A DNA stretch of 64,000 nt from Pisolithus tinctorius. Its lineage: Eukaryota > Basidiomycota > Agaricomycetes > Boletales > Pisolithaceae. The notes under the pieces are model-generated. The model made no database searches and was not told the origin of the DNA. It worked only from the letters and a program-made list of their open reading frames with translations. Below are positions 1-13,100 of the stretch, in pieces. The position numbers were made by a program, and so were the translations under genes. Numbering within the stretch: the stretch's first letter is position 1; each line of letters starts with the position of its first letter. The stretch covers positions 434,001-498,000 of the forward strand of contig JANFAH010000007.1 of assembly GCA_024663395.1 (NCBI GenBank), read 5' to 3'.

Positions 1-267
1 CTGCGGGAAGTATTCGACGAATATGATATCCAATGCGTAATCAACCTTGCTAAAACTCGGGGGAAAGGTTTTACGGACGAAGATTATGTCGCCAGGAGGA
101 ATGCTGTTGACTTTGGGTTGCCACTTCTGAACAACGCCCGGTGCGCAAAATTGTGGGTTGAGGCACTTCAAAAGAAGATACCACAGGGTGGGTTAAGGAA
201 GTATGACGAGGGAAGGATACCCTCTGAAGTGCGCTCTTGGAGAGAGTTTGTTGGTAGGAGGGCATGA
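1..267 (+). CDS. CPA2: Carbamoyl-phosphate synthase large subunit, C-terminal (MGS-like) end, partial
   Basis: The reading frame is open from base 1 to a TGA at 265-267 and gives 88 residues; the rest of the gene lies left of the window. The segment reads as the end of the allosteric MGS-like domain of carbamoyl-phosphate synthase: VINLAK, then DEDYVARRNAVDFGLPLLNN, then a short tail ending in SWREFVGRRA. The enzyme makes carbamoyl phosphate from glutamine, bicarbonate and ATP. The frame stops directly after this domain instead of running on into dihydroorotase. This favours the arginine-specific subunit (CPA2 type) over the multifunctional pyrimidine protein, which is inference from family architecture. 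There is no start codon inside the window, so the frame is easily missed. Confidence 0.75.
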   Translation: MREVFDEYDIQCVINLAKTRGKGFTDEDYVARRNAVDFGLPLLNNARCAKLWVEALQKKIPQGGLRKYDEGRIPSEVRSWREFVGRRA

Positions 268-1728
268 AGCTGTGTGTTGTCGCACAGAACGTCGAAGTAG
301 TACCAAAGTACCCATTCAGTGTATGCATCTAACATGATCACCAGAACTTGAAATTTCACAATAGTAACGCTACTTGATTCTTTTTACAACTTTGAGGCGA
401 TCGATATAACTTATGGTAACATATCTTCCGGTCCACAAAGTTCTTCGAGAACGAGCTCCTCTGGGTATTTATCCACGCGCTCAGTGTTCAGCGCTTCGCT
501 TAAGCCCCTATCCACAGCAAACTTGGCCTTAGTGGTGGCGTCCGCTCTGCCCCGGAGGATATCCACAACTATTCGGCCAACATTGGGGAGGAACTATAGA
601 TCCGTATCAGCCTGCCAAGTTTCCCATAAGAATGGATGAGAAGCTGGGGTTGTCCCGTGCTGCATACTATCGTAAAATTGGGGGAAAAAATGAAATTTAC
701 CTTGAACCCATGTCCACTCCCCGATGTTGCCAAAAACAAACCGGGGTCGCCGGGGAAATGACCGATAACCCAGTCACTATCCGGCGAGTCGGTGTACCTG
801 TAAGGGGATGACGACTTAACATGTCACGCGAGCCCGAAGTTAGGGAGAAAAGGGGGGGAAAAGAAATTGGACAAGCAAGCAAATGGCGACTAAAAACGGG
901 AAAATGGGAGGGGTGCGCTCAATGGCACCGGTCCCCAGTAACACGAACTTCGACACGTAGCAGAAACAATGGAATTCTCATATCAATCTCATTCAACCGT
1001 CGGTTCGGTTCACGCCCCGCCTTGCCCCAAGGTTCAACGCGCCACATGTTCCACCTGGCCGCAGCGTACGAAATATAAAACTGTATTTGTGTCGGACCGC
1101 AATTGGCCGCGTCGATTTGCGTCAGCGGTGACAAAAACAGGGGACGCTGGAAAATAAGACACGACCATAGGGGAGTCGGAAGGATCTTAACAAAGCCACC
1201 GATCGAGACCCTTTCGTTACACGGTAATTCTAATTGATCGGCGATGGTTGAAGCACCTGGTGAGTGTCTTCTATTACGAGGATTGTAAGTATTGATTAAC
1301 GTACGATGGACCTTGCCAACCTGGGCCCGCATTCTTCATGTACCATGACCAAACCTTGCCAGCGAGGTAAGTTTAGCTACATAGCGAGTTCGGTACTGAA
1401 GATACCAAGGTCGAATCACGGGATGAGAGACGGTGATTAAAGGGGACATATGACATACGTTACCTTACGTCTTAATGCATCTAAAGCAGAGACGCGATGA
1501 GTTACGAATATCACACTTGCCACCGTGCCAGGAAGACTACAGGGCAAGCCAGGAATTTCGCTGAGCAGCTTTGCGGAACTGGGGCCAGGAGGAACATGGA
1601 GCATGGAACAAGCGGGGTGAGGCGTTCTTACTCGTACAGTTTCTGGCAGAGCAGAGACACTGCTCTGCCCACAACGGAGGAGGCAAACGATAACAATAAA
1701 GATATGGGGAGTCGTGAGAAGCACCCAC
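268..1728. other. Intergenic, no supported gene
   Basis: The reading frames here are short and overlap on both strands, with no motif I recognise. Frames on the minus strand at 1437-1720 follow directly after the broken flavoprotein gene but do not match the expected C-terminus of that family. Confidence 0.5.
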
Positions 1729-3809
1729 CAACACATCCTCGTTCCCGCCCAGGGTTTCTCCGCTAGATCCGGGTAGACCACCCTCAAGCAATCCCTAATA
1801 ACCCGTAGCACGGATCGAGGGACACGTAACCCGTCTGAGCCCTCTGGGTGGCTGAGAACTGTCCGGGGGGTTGAGATCTTACGAGGCACCACAGTTGCGT
1901 TGGCAAAGGAAAATCTAAACGCGGATGGTGTCACCATATGGGTGTGTCCGGCAGCATGCAAACCAGTCTTGATAACATTATCCTTGTTGGGCTGGTTCAG
2001 AATAACTTTGTCAGATAGTGATTAATCGGCATCATGGGTAAGAAATCGAGGGGAATGCATCAGTAATGGTGCCATCATGAAATATCTCACGTGCAAACTG
2101 AGAAGACAATCGTAAAGCCCAATCACGGTGGAGAAAGTGGATGGCGCAACAGGAAAAGGTAGGTAAGACAACGTTCCAATGGAAAACGCGTCCAAAACTA
2201 AACGGGGGAACTCTTTGCGGGTGTGCTCCGGTAACCTGCACGGACCATCCCGTTCGACCACCAAAGCATATGTCTGTGAGACTGAAGCACAGATAAGATA
2301 AAGGTGTGCATGTTGATCCAAGTACGCCCCAAAAGGACACATGCAAGCCAATGGGAAACATTAGCCGCGCCAACGGATAGTCAGAATATTACAAATGTTG
2401 TGATGATGATTGGAACAAATCTAATCAAGCTTCCTACGTCCAATCAATGTCGCAACTGTCCTGGGAATGGAAATAGCAAGGCGTTGAAACACATGAGAGA
2501 AACAGTACACCGGGCGGATCTACTCCATACCCTGGTTTCGAGCCACTGTGCTTGTTGTGGCTCAACGTGGTGGAATGCAACGCCAATGCCCATGTGATTT
2601 CTCGCATATGGAGACCACCTCCAGGACCATGTGGAGAATGACACCACCAAAATGACGTGCGAAGTCAAGGTCACAAGAATTACTTACTGGGAGGACATAG
2701 AATCCAGTCCTGAAGTCCATAACAACGGGACTCTTTCTATACCGTTCCGATTCTTCTGGAGTTAGTTGTAAAAATGCCAGACTTTGCCTGATATGTGTTA
2801 AGAGGATGAGATAGCGCGGGCCAGAAGATTCAATCCCCACCCAGAAGCCAGACACCGCTGATCGAGTTCTAGTCCTGGGAAAGAGGATGCGGTCCATGAT
2901 CCCGCCGCTAGAATGACCTGATCTGCAGAATACATAGAGCCATCGACACACATGACCCCACATGTGTAGCCAGACCCGTCTGCATTGCTGTTGAGCAATG
3001 TCAGGACCTCTTTCCCACTCTCGACCTTCGCTCCACGAGCGATGACGATCCCAAGAAGGATCTTGACGGAACGAGTTGCCTCTACCCAACCGCCGTCGAG
3101 GTTGATGTATCCAGTATAATTCGAGAAATCTCCTAAGAGGCGATGCTGGAGAGGACGCTCGTGTTCTGGTATCCGGTGTAAGGAGTCAGGGAAGGCCGAT
3201 CGAATCTTCTCTGCGTTCGGAAGTAAAGTAACGCGGGCACCTTCTGCGAAGTCGTTCTCGTACGATTTGTCCGTCAACGCACGTCCGATGAGAAGGACGC
3301 CAGACCTGCAGTGATTTCAGAGAGGTGTTTAAAAGCTTATGACTATGCGAGGACAGAAAAGGCGGTACTTACTCATAATAACATCCCTCCCACATTGGCT
3401 CTTTCCACCTGGCAATAGCGTCCCTCGCAAGTCGGGTATAGAAGCTATCTGCGTAGATCGATCGGACGACTGGAACGAAAAGGACACGAAGCAGATCCAA
3501 GGGTCTGTTGTTAGCAATATCCTTTTCAACAATCTCGCAGCCCTCCATTAAACATTCACGCATACGGTGATAGCCTGGAACGAACAAGAAACATGCGCTG
3601 TACACACCTTTGTTGATATCCGTACTAGCCGCATCCAATGCGGGTAACTCATCAGCCTTGTCGAGGATAGTTATATCTTTGAAACCGTCCTCCTGGAGAT
3701 GGTATGCAGTAGATAGACCAAACACGCCTGCACCGACGATGAGGATCCTTGACGTCGCAGGGTCAAGTGGTGGCAACACCGGAGGAGGGATGGTTGACTG
3801 GAAGGACAT
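1729..3809 (-). CDS. Fructosyl-amino-acid-oxidase-like FAD oxidoreductase, 3' end lost
   Basis: The family oxidises glycated (Amadori) amino acids, or sarcosine-like secondary amines, with FAD. The N-terminus has the FAD-binding Rossmann motif GAGVFGLSTAYHL. The exons I place are 3809-3608, 3469-3373, 3305-2841, 2787-2688 and 1982-1729; all junctions keep frame and rebuild family blocks such as DINK-VVRS, LAAGSW, TGFYVLP and STPRTVLSHPEGSDGLRVP. The coding part gives about 372 residues, against roughly 430-440 expected. Introns are 138, 67, 53 and 705 nt; the last is far longer than any other in the window. After the final block (EKPWAGTRMCW) a GT donor follows, but the expected YTD...DGDW exon and the rest of the FAD domain are not found downstream. 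The gene is therefore either broken by rearrangement or ends in an alternative exon I cannot recognise. I favour a decayed gene. Confidence 0.65.
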
Positions 3810-4157
3810 GTCCGCGATCAGTTTAGCACCTGAGCTTGTAAACTACACTGTCGTGTTATCGATGGAGAATGCTGCCCTTCGGCGCAGGCTGGAGGCGCCG
3901 TAGATAGAGATGATTAGTCTTATCATTGACATGATGATGAAAGCCTACAACTCCCATTCTGCCTCCAAATGTATGTACAAGACTTCTAATATTGGAACTG
4001 GTAGTCAATTATTGTAGCTGTTGAATACCTTTCTCCATCGCAAGTACACAGATCAAAAGAAAAGCGCGTGTCCATCCGCTCACTCCGGGACAAAACATTC
4101 TGTGTCGTCCCGTCGACCAACCCGATATTTCTTCATATATTATCAGGGAATCAGGGT

Positions 4158-7102
4158 TCACGCGTCTATCCCCTCACACATTCTTGCCACGACCCGAGCA
4201 ATCCTACCATTTCGGAGTGCCTCCACGATCATAGCAACCTTGTCTCCATGCGTGGTATCCACGGTCTTACCCAAGCCTGCTTCCTCTATCATTGCCGCAT
4301 CCCAGGACTGCTGCGCCTCCCGATCACGCGCACGCATCCCGTACACGGTCTTGCGGAGATTGTCACTGCCGTGCATAGGGATGCCAAGCTCAAGCCTGAC
4401 AAACTCGTACAAGGGCCGCGTGCGCGAAGCAAGGTATTTCGATGCGGGCGCACGACCCATCGGTGGGATACCGAACATGGGAAGTTGTGGCGGTGACGAT
4501 GACGATGAATACACTTCTTCCAGGGATACACCCATAAACGCACAGCGCAACTCCGTAAGGAGCGCCTCGAGTCTCTGAGCCAAGATCTCCCTGAACCGCG
4601 CGATCTGGGGCAGGTCAAGGGTCGAAACGCAACACGACGGGTCAGAGGTCAACGCCTCGAGTAGCGGCGCAACAGCGGCGCTGGCGGCCTTTGCCATCCT
4701 CAATCCGAGGGCTACGCTGGTTGTCTGATCAAGCTCGTTCAAAATCCTCGGTGTGACCCGGCACGTTACTGTGTCCAATGATTCTGGTGTGGCGAAAGCG
4801 TCCCTAAAAGTTTCCGAGAGGACCGAACGCACGACAGCCCCCGCGCGACTATACATCTCAGTTTGAATTGCCCGCAGATCGAGCGCCTGGCAGAGGATAT
4901 AGATATGGGAAGCCGCAAGAAGTTCGGAGACTTCAAGGGCCGCAAGGGTATATCGCGCTGAAACCAGGGCCAGCGAACTGGAAGCAAGGGAAAACATTCG
5001 AATTCACGCCATGGCAGAAGGACAAAAGTGGAAGACCACTTACTTGAGGCTTTGGTTGTGCATCTCCGCACTGACGACACCTACGCCGACGTTCATCCCT
5101 CCGAGGGCATTTAGCTCACCCGCATATGCCGCGGCGGCGATATCAAGACCCTGTTGTTTCATGTTAGCGTATGGCGACACTTAGGAGCCATGTATGAACC
5201 TACCTTTCCACCAAAATCCAACGCCGCCTCGCCGCCAGCGAGATTCCCCGGTAAACCGCGGTTCATCAGAGGATTCAATATTTCTGTTAGCTGGACAAAC
5301 ATCAATCTTCCGATTTGTGCGAGTGCCAGCCGAAGATGGTCCATCGCAACGGTCATGGCAAGCGCTTGGAAATTGCCAGCATGATGGATTTTACCGTCTC
5401 CAGTTGGCGTCCTCGGAGGTTCGACGAGTGGATTATCAGTAGTTGAATTGATTTCAATCTGAACTGTTTCTTTGGCGTGCTTCAACTCCTCAAACTGAGG
5501 TCCCAGCCACTGCGGGGCCGTGCGCAGGGAGTAGCTGTGGAATCACGTGATGAGCACATGTTATGGACGCGCTGGGTGGAAACCCACCGGTCTTGTCTGA
5601 GTACTCCGTCATCCTCTTCAATCTTCACCTCTTCCTCGTGATCGACGGCGAACTGCGAGCCAGCGAGCAGTTCATATATCAAATGCGCTGCTTCGATCTG
5701 GCCGATGTGCGGGCGTGCCTCGCCGACGAAGGGATCGAAACTGCCGCGTGCACCGTTCATAGCTTCGACCGCGAGTGCTGTCAGAACCTTTACGCAAGTG
5801 GCCAAATTATATCAGGCCCGAGATCGATTGGATTTGAAAAGAAGACGTACCGCTCCAAGGACACCTATTGTTTCTGTATTCCGCACCACAAGCGAGGTTA
5901 GTCCGGCGCTAAATGCCGTCCCGTTGAGGATTCCCAGATGTTCTTTGCTGGCAAGGGGTAACGGGGTGGTTCCAGTCGCTCGGAAAGCATGAGGCGCAGA
6001 CATCACTTCCATTGTCGTCCCAGGTGGTGGATACGTGAAGTTCACAGTCTCTTCCATGGCGCAAGGCTTCGTGCAATCTTCCTCATCACGGACAGACGTT
6101 GCAGGTGTACTAGGACTAATGGGTGATTCGGAATTTTCGGAAGTTATGGGGGAAGTGTGTCCGGAGGTAGAACGCGAAGTGCCGTTAAGGGAGCTATTAA
6201 GGGATGCTGAACTCGGAGGGTGGACTGCCAGTCTGGGGCGTGTAGGCAATGAACCCGTCGTCATCAGGGTCTTGGAAAGGGAAGAAACAGGTGATAGGGG
6301 GGCAAACGGTGAGGGAGGGGTAAGGACCCAGACCCGGATGGCAGGGTTACCGATGAGCATCCCCGCCACGTAGGACAGAGGCGACAAGTCTACACAAACA
6401 TCGTTAGTGGGTTATCAATGCCGCGGTCTTATTTGACTTACCTCCACTCGCGCTGATACTTCCGCGCAGGGGAACGACTGGGACAAGGCCCTTTCGGATA
6501 CATTCGACCATTTTCTCCACTAGGGTCCAGCGTACCCCAGAATGTCCTCGTAACAGTGAGTTAGCGCGGATGAGCATGGCAGCTCGTGTCCAGGTTGCAG
6601 GCATGGTTGTTCCGTGTGTGGGATCAGTCAGGGGCATGGGACCGACAAGATGCGAGGGTGCACTAGCAGTCGAAGGCAAGATGACACCTGCATGTTGGTG
6701 TTGCAATAGTGCAGCACCGAGAGCCAGCGGGTCATCAGTACGAGTATCTGCGGAGCCCCCGAACCCAGTGGAAACGCCGTAGATGGATAGGCCTGCCGCG
6801 ACCTTAGTTTCAATGACTTCTCGAGATGCAGCGACCCTTTCACGCTGGTATTGAGAGGAGGTTAATTCCAGGGACGGTGCACAAGTGATGGTTGGTGGCA
6901 CGGAGGTATGGGAAGGTGGCGAGGGGGGGTAGAGGGCGATTGCAGCAATTTGGGGGAGGGAAAGGGAGCTGCCATCGAGAACGACGGGCTTTCCAGCGCT
7001 GAACAAGGGTTAGTGGACGGCTCGGGCAACGAACAGCGGTACGCACAGATACGCGTTGAGCTCGTGTACATCAGAGATATACTGTGCAATGAATGATGCC
7101 AT
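4158..7102 (-). CDS. PAL: Phenylalanine ammonia-lyase
   Basis: PAL deaminates L-phenylalanine to trans-cinnamate, the entry to phenylpropanoids, using an internally formed MIO group. Seven exons keep frame throughout: 7102-7047, 6998-6442, 6389-5851, 5787-5588, 5534-5204, 5150-5044 and 4977-4158, giving 869 residues. The Ala-Ser-Gly triad that forms MIO is at residues 202-204 (SISASG/DLSPLSY). Other family blocks are [28 protein letters not shown], the TDNPL block, GNFQALAM and [17 protein letters not shown]. The start ATG ([12 protein letters not shown]) is spliced after 56 nt through an intron with ACTAAC branch point and TTGTTCAG acceptor. The protein is about 130 residues longer than usual fungal PALs, mainly from a Ser/Thr/Pro-rich segment in exon 3 (near residues 227-325) between GNPAIRVWV and [10 protein letters not shown]. 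The 4-5 acceptor (TAAAG) is weak but forced by frame. Confidence 0.95.
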
Positions 7103-7153
7103 GTGATGGAGAACTAAGGCTGACTGGTGAGCCTGGTGGGGAGACGGACCCAG

Positions 7154-7160
7154 CTTTATA
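7154..7160 (-). promoter_or_regulatory. Possible TATA box of PAL
   Basis: TATAAAG on the minus strand lies 52 bp before the PAL start codon and has no other obvious user. The position fits a fungal TATA box; it is a sequence match only. Confidence 0.4.
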
Positions 7161-10100
7161 GTGAGGCCAGGATAGCCTCGTGATCCGCCCGGTTTGTCTA
7201 CTGGTCCATCCTGTGTGCAGACCTGAGATTTGAACCGAGTCTCCCCTCCAAGGGCTCTCTATACAACACATTTCTCGATTAATGGTAATACGAATTTCCA
7301 TGACGCATTCCCGATTCAGATCCACATCTGAGATCCAAAGCAATTCCCATCACCGGCCGGCGAATTGGCCGGTCCGCAACCCCCCATTCAGGGTGGTGTT
7401 CTCCTCCCGGCCCACCCCCCCACCCCCCCACGCCCCGTCGCCCAATGTCCTTTCTAGTCTTCGGCTAGCCAGTGCCAGTGCCAGTGCTAGTGCCAGCGCA
7501 TGCCCTGCAATCACCAGACCTAGTCGCCAAGATACCAACAGCCACTCAACAGTTGCTACATCATTGCCATTCGCAAATGGGATGTATCTACTTTCTAGTA
7601 GCCTTGGAGCAGGTACTCCAGGCTGAAACACAGCTTCGTGCTTTCTGGACCTGCGGTTGGTTTGTATCCGAACTGCCAATTGTTTACACGTCAGAAATAT
7701 TTCCTTGGGAAGCAATGCATACTGCCGCTCAGACGCACGAGTTCTTCTCATGTACACATGCCTGCAATTTCACAATACCCATATCAATATTCGCCTTATC
7801 AACCTCCAAGCCATCTATGCTGTTGATGGATTGGGCCTGTCATGCTTCCCTTGGGCTCCGCTGGTCTTGTCAGGCGTTTACGGTGATAATTGATCATGGG
7901 ATGGTTTCAAGTTCCCACTGGTTCCCCCCTGTCAACGAGAAACCCCTTCAGTAGGACATCGTTCCCTCAGAGCTCCGACATCTAACTCCCATTGAAAATT
8001 TATATTTTGAGTCACGGCAATGCCTCGTGTCCGTAGAGCTGCACCCGTCGGATCGGTGCTGTCCTTAATTTTTGCGTTGCCGGGTACCTGCAGCAAATAT
8101 CTGCCAATATTGCCTTGCTCGGTCACCATTTCCCGCTAACTTATGTACGTGATTTTGACCCCTTTTCTAATCACTGACCGGGCATTCAGCAACTGGAAGA
8201 AAACTAATATTCTTCGAACTTGGCTCTATCTCAACTCCACAGTTTGGCGGCGGATGCGCCACCCATTCAACACTCTACGGTTCATCGCTCGTCCCCATAA
8301 GAAGTTGGTTAACCAGAAAAGCATGGTACGGTTCCGGGGACTTGGCATCCGTCTCCAGTACCTTGGAACTGCGAGCTGTATCAAGCTGGCTGGGATAAGA
8401 TTCGAGTACACATAAAGTGCTCCTACATCCGCACCGTATCTGAACTCCGCCTCTCAATCAGTATCAAACTTTGATCTACGTCTGGCGAGATAGATAGGTG
8501 CGCAGTTTGTAGATTTGGTATCCACTCGAAGACTCGTGGCAATGCCGATCCGGTGACGGACTTTCCGGGTTGTTGCGGGAAATTCGATGGGTTCCCGCCA
8601 GCGGAGAACACCAGCCACCCACGTGGACCGTAACCAGGAGCTGAATGCTGTCTGATACACCATTCTCACCGTGAGGCCAAACGAGTGCTACAACCTTGCT
8701 CAGCCGGTAGTGCAGGGGGTTCACCACGCTGACTCAAGAGTAAACAACGCAGTCAAACAATCATATAGCACCGAGGTCCTAACAAGGTGGCCCCAAGGTG
8801 GAAATGAATTGAGGTGGCTGTATCTACCATGCGAAGTTTAAAAGCGGAACTTACGACATAGGGGTATATCTCTGCTTCTTGAATGTCCATGAGACAACTG
8901 GGACGCGTTTTGGGTTGCTTGGGTGCACCTGTACGTGCGCTGGATTTCCGGCCGGGTCTTGTGGGTTTTTCACACGACTCGAGGTCTAGCTGTGAGAAGT
9001 TCCAGGACGCCACTGAGGTGTTGGATCAGACTAGTCAACTGGACAACTGCATAACCACGGGTGTAGTTGATCTATGATCGAATTCTAGAAAATAGCCAGC
9101 TCAGTGGCATTATCACTGAAACCATATTCCGGCTCTTGCTGTATTATTTCGTACGTGGAACGGAGCTCAGACACGATGCCACCAGTTTCCGTGCTGCGCT
9201 ATGTACTAGTAAGGGAGTCAGTGAATCAGAATAGCGGCGTGCTGGTTGCGGTGATCACCAGGCCTGAGGTGTCATCTTTCTTCAACAAGCGTTCGAGACT
9301 GTCGAAGCTAGCGAGGGGCATCTGTGGGCTGCGGCCTTACCCGCGTTCTAAGGTCGAATCCCACAAGCATTCGGAGCAAGCGGAATACATATATCAACTT
9401 GACTTACCTGTTCTTGAAAGCTGAGACATCGGTGTTAACGCAAGACCAATACCATCAAAGCCACGTCCGTATCTCCCGTATGAGAAAACAAGGAGCATCA
9501 GACCATCATGAACACAACTGGTATCTGTCAGGCTTGAGAACCAACATTGATGTCCGGAAAAATGCCGGACAGGAACATCCTGCGAGAGCAGTGCAATGTC
9601 GCGAGCTCTAAATTTGCGTGCTCGAAAATTTCGGACAGGAGGCCACAATATTGGCGCGCGCATCGTTGCTTGATGTAATGGCTGCAACGGGTTTTAAAAA
9701 AGAAGTTGATGCGGTTGTAACAGGGTCTACAATGCCCGGCAGGGGAGTCCCAGTTTCAAGCTGCATTGCCCCTTGAAATGAGCGACAAGCCTGACGCTGG
9801 GCCTAAGAAAGGATTCCTAGGTACTTTGTGTTGGAGTCGAGGCCAGGGTCCGTATTGGGCCGGACAAACGTTACAGAACCGTCCGCTATTACACTTACGG
9901 TACTTCCGTAATAAGTATAGGCCGTCTCCGCTTTTGTGCGCGCTCACTGAGGGCCGCTTCGGTGTTGTCTTCGGGGGTGAAATATCCGTTGCGGGCTCCA
10001 GGTCAGTCGCCAGAAGGGAGACCTGATACTTGCGTAGACCATACCCCGTTATAATCACCAACTTGCCTAGCGTCTTAGCCCGGTCATGATACGGGGTGTC

Positions 10101-13100
10101 CTGTTCATAAAGACCCTAAGAAGAGCGAGTAACATGGACGGACTGATCGACGGGTAACGTATTGTCAAAGTCCCGCGCACGTGTCCGGCGTAAAAGGCGT
10201 CTACGTGGCCCTGCGGTCCCTTGCATCGCAACTTCGAAATACTACCCTAGACGGCACGGCCCTCTGATGTTATGATGATGATGATGGTAAACAGTGATAC
10301 GGCGGGGCGTTGCGCTCATCGTCTGCAATACTCCACGATCATATCGCAGCCTGAGCCGCCTGTCGTACGATACTCAACGAACCTAGCCTTGTGACTCACA
10401 ACACCCTTGACTGGCTCGATTTTTCCAGTTGCAGCGGCGCACAACAGATTCGCGTGCCGCCGATGTGTCGACGGTCTACGGGGGCCGACGGACTATCCAA
10501 GCCCGGGCGTTGCTTGCCACGCAGCCACACGTGTTCTCGGAGAAGCCGACCGAGGACGGCACTGGAGACCCCCCTTGCCTCCGTCAAATAACCCTGATCA
10601 ATATTCCTGGACGGCTCGGCTATGACACGGTAATATACTACCAACCGAAGCTGGATGTGATCATAGAACTCATCATGCCCAGATGCACTGGCGGAACGTG
10701 TCCGCAGTGCAGAGTGACTCAATTCAGTGGCGGTGCCACCACCCACTGCAACCTCTTGCCGAACGTTCTTCCATTGTAACGGGCGCCAGACACCTTCGGG
10801 ATATGAGCGTTTGGGAACGTTCAGTTGTAGACGCGCCCAGCAGTATTGTTCGCGAGGCCCAGCGTATAGCTTACACGCGCGGAAAACGTGTTTGCATCAG
10901 AACCGTTCTACCTTCCTGGTGGGGTGAGAGCTGTTTCCGATGTCCGTTTGACCTTGGGTCTTCCACAGGAAATGAGGTCACTTTGGTGTTTTGCGAAGGC
11001 CATCCGACCGCTCCTTGCATTCTCCGTTACCATCAGTCATGGTACAGTTGTGATTTCCGCGTGATATACAGCGGTCTTGTACACGTATTGTTCGTGCCGT
11101 GCTCTCCATCCAGTACTACGGTGGTGGACCCGAATCCTCGGTCGCTCCAGTGGAACGGCTGAACGTTCTCGCCTCATGGCTTCAACCTTCCATTCAACTT
11201 GATACATTTGTCCTTTCATTCATGTATCTGTTTCAAGTTCAACCGTGATGCTACAGTATTCTTTTCATTCAACGTTCGCTCGTTCGAGCTAAATTTCACT
11301 GCAAAGTCGAGCTGTAACGAGCAGCTCAGCTACTCCAAGTCTGCGTTTGTATGACGGCGGCTTAGGGTTATTGCACTTGGGGGATGCCTTCCTATATCAG
11401 CCCTCTCGTCAGTTTAGAGCATGGTCCTGTAGGCTAGAAGAGCCTACGCATGCAGATACCGCATTTTGCGAGACAATACGATCAGCTGCTGTGGGCCGCT
11501 GTGCGACTCCGATCGGCAGGCCGAGTGCAACTCTGCCGTTGTTTGCCTCGACATCTAGTATGTCACACTTTCTCGCGCTGCGGCGAGAGCGAGTTATCGT
11601 TGCTCAACGTTGAATGGCGCCTGATATAGGACATTTTGCCAACACGGGGCCTTAGGAAGTTCCAAACTTTCTATCCCGCGGCAGTGCCAAGTTGCGGGGA
11701 GGGGTAGATCGATACTCCTGAAAACACTTCACTTGTTAGGAGGACACTCGGTGAGCAATCAATCCGCAGACGTCGCCACGATTAACCTCCAGCGCCCAAG
11801 TATTTTGGAGGGCCCCGATCCCGCCACTGGTATACAAGCAGATGAGAAGGGTTGCTGTTACTCGTGGAACTTCTACAGATGTGAGGCGCTTCGTTGCACA
11901 GACACACGCAAATCTCAAGAGCTCACTCTCACTGGCGTTGCTTTCCTTGCAGATTGACTTTTCTTCTTCCTCTTCTCTTCCTTCATGCATCTGCATTGAG
12001 TCTCCAGAGAGAAACACCCGAAGAGAGTGGCTGTTAATATTTTCATGCAAAGGACCATGTTCAAATTGTCACTTTAGAGGAAGTTCCTTCATGCACCTCC
12101 GCGTCCCTTACTAGTTTTTCTGAGACCAAACAAACACCGTGTGCAATGAACATCGCCCATCGCCCATCGATCACCCGTGTCGTCCCTTTGGCCTGGTCTT
12201 CATGGGTATGGGTACGCGTTACTGATTCACTGGGAACCAGTTCCACAGCGCGCTTCTTTGACGTGTCATCTAGCACGCAGATTTATTACGACTGCACTAG
12301 GCCATTCAACGAACTCAGCGCAGCCATAACATCATGTGGAGCCCCCACCGTTTGCAGTGGAAGTGGAAGGCGCTCACGCTCGCAATGCATGTGTCTCCTA
12401 CAGTATGATATCTGGCTCCTTCGTGCCTCAATATTTTAATTGTCACTATGCCCAGGACCTTGGATCATCCTTATAGAACTCGTATCGGCTGGCGTAAAAT
12501 TGTCCGGACAAAAATGCCGGCTTATCTTGGAGGGGTGGACGATGCCGATCTGAGTTCTACGGGGATATTACAGGGTGTTGTAGGCTTCCGATTCGGTGGA
12601 CACATGAGGCAACGGGAGGCACAGAATCCCGAAGGCATGATCTACATTTGACCCAAACCTGGCGTGTCGGCGTTCCGTGCTCGATGGATAATACCTATTA
12701 CCGTCTTTTCAGTTGGTGAAATGCAACCATGGATGATCCGTTTGATCCACGTGATTCTAAAGGTATGCAATCCAGGTGCTTAGAAACCTGATCCACTGTT
12801 CATTTACCCCATTACCCGATCAGATGTTTGCGGCCGTCGTTATTGGCGCTATATGAGGTGTCAGTATTTTGACAGTATGAACCTCGGGCGCTGTCGAGTC
12901 TGATTCAGAGCCCAGCGAAGCGAACGCTACATACGCTCAGATGGCGCATTTGACACGGGAGATTTTCAGCCCAGGTCCCGCACGGGCGCAAGCAATATTG
13001 AGGACAGAGTGTGATGACATTGAAACTGCCACTGGTAAAGACATGGCGCGTGGCAAGGAACAAACTATTACGTGGCAAGAGTGGTTTTGTGGGACAAGTG

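Noticed and set aside
919..1332. 137-residue minus-strand frame
   Set aside because: No motif, no intron signals, and overlapping frames of similar size on the other strand.
7205..7235. GGTTCAAATCT on the minus strand resembling a tRNA T loop
   Set aside because: No A box, acceptor stem or anticodon arm can be placed at tRNA spacing; it lies upstream of PAL.
9330..9375. GGTCGAATCCC resembling a B box
   Set aside because: No matching A box or cloverleaf in the preceding 80 bases.
10396..10779. Overlapping frames of about 116 residues on both strands
   Set aside because: Frames on both strands are of similar length and lack conserved blocks, as expected for GC-moderate random sequence.
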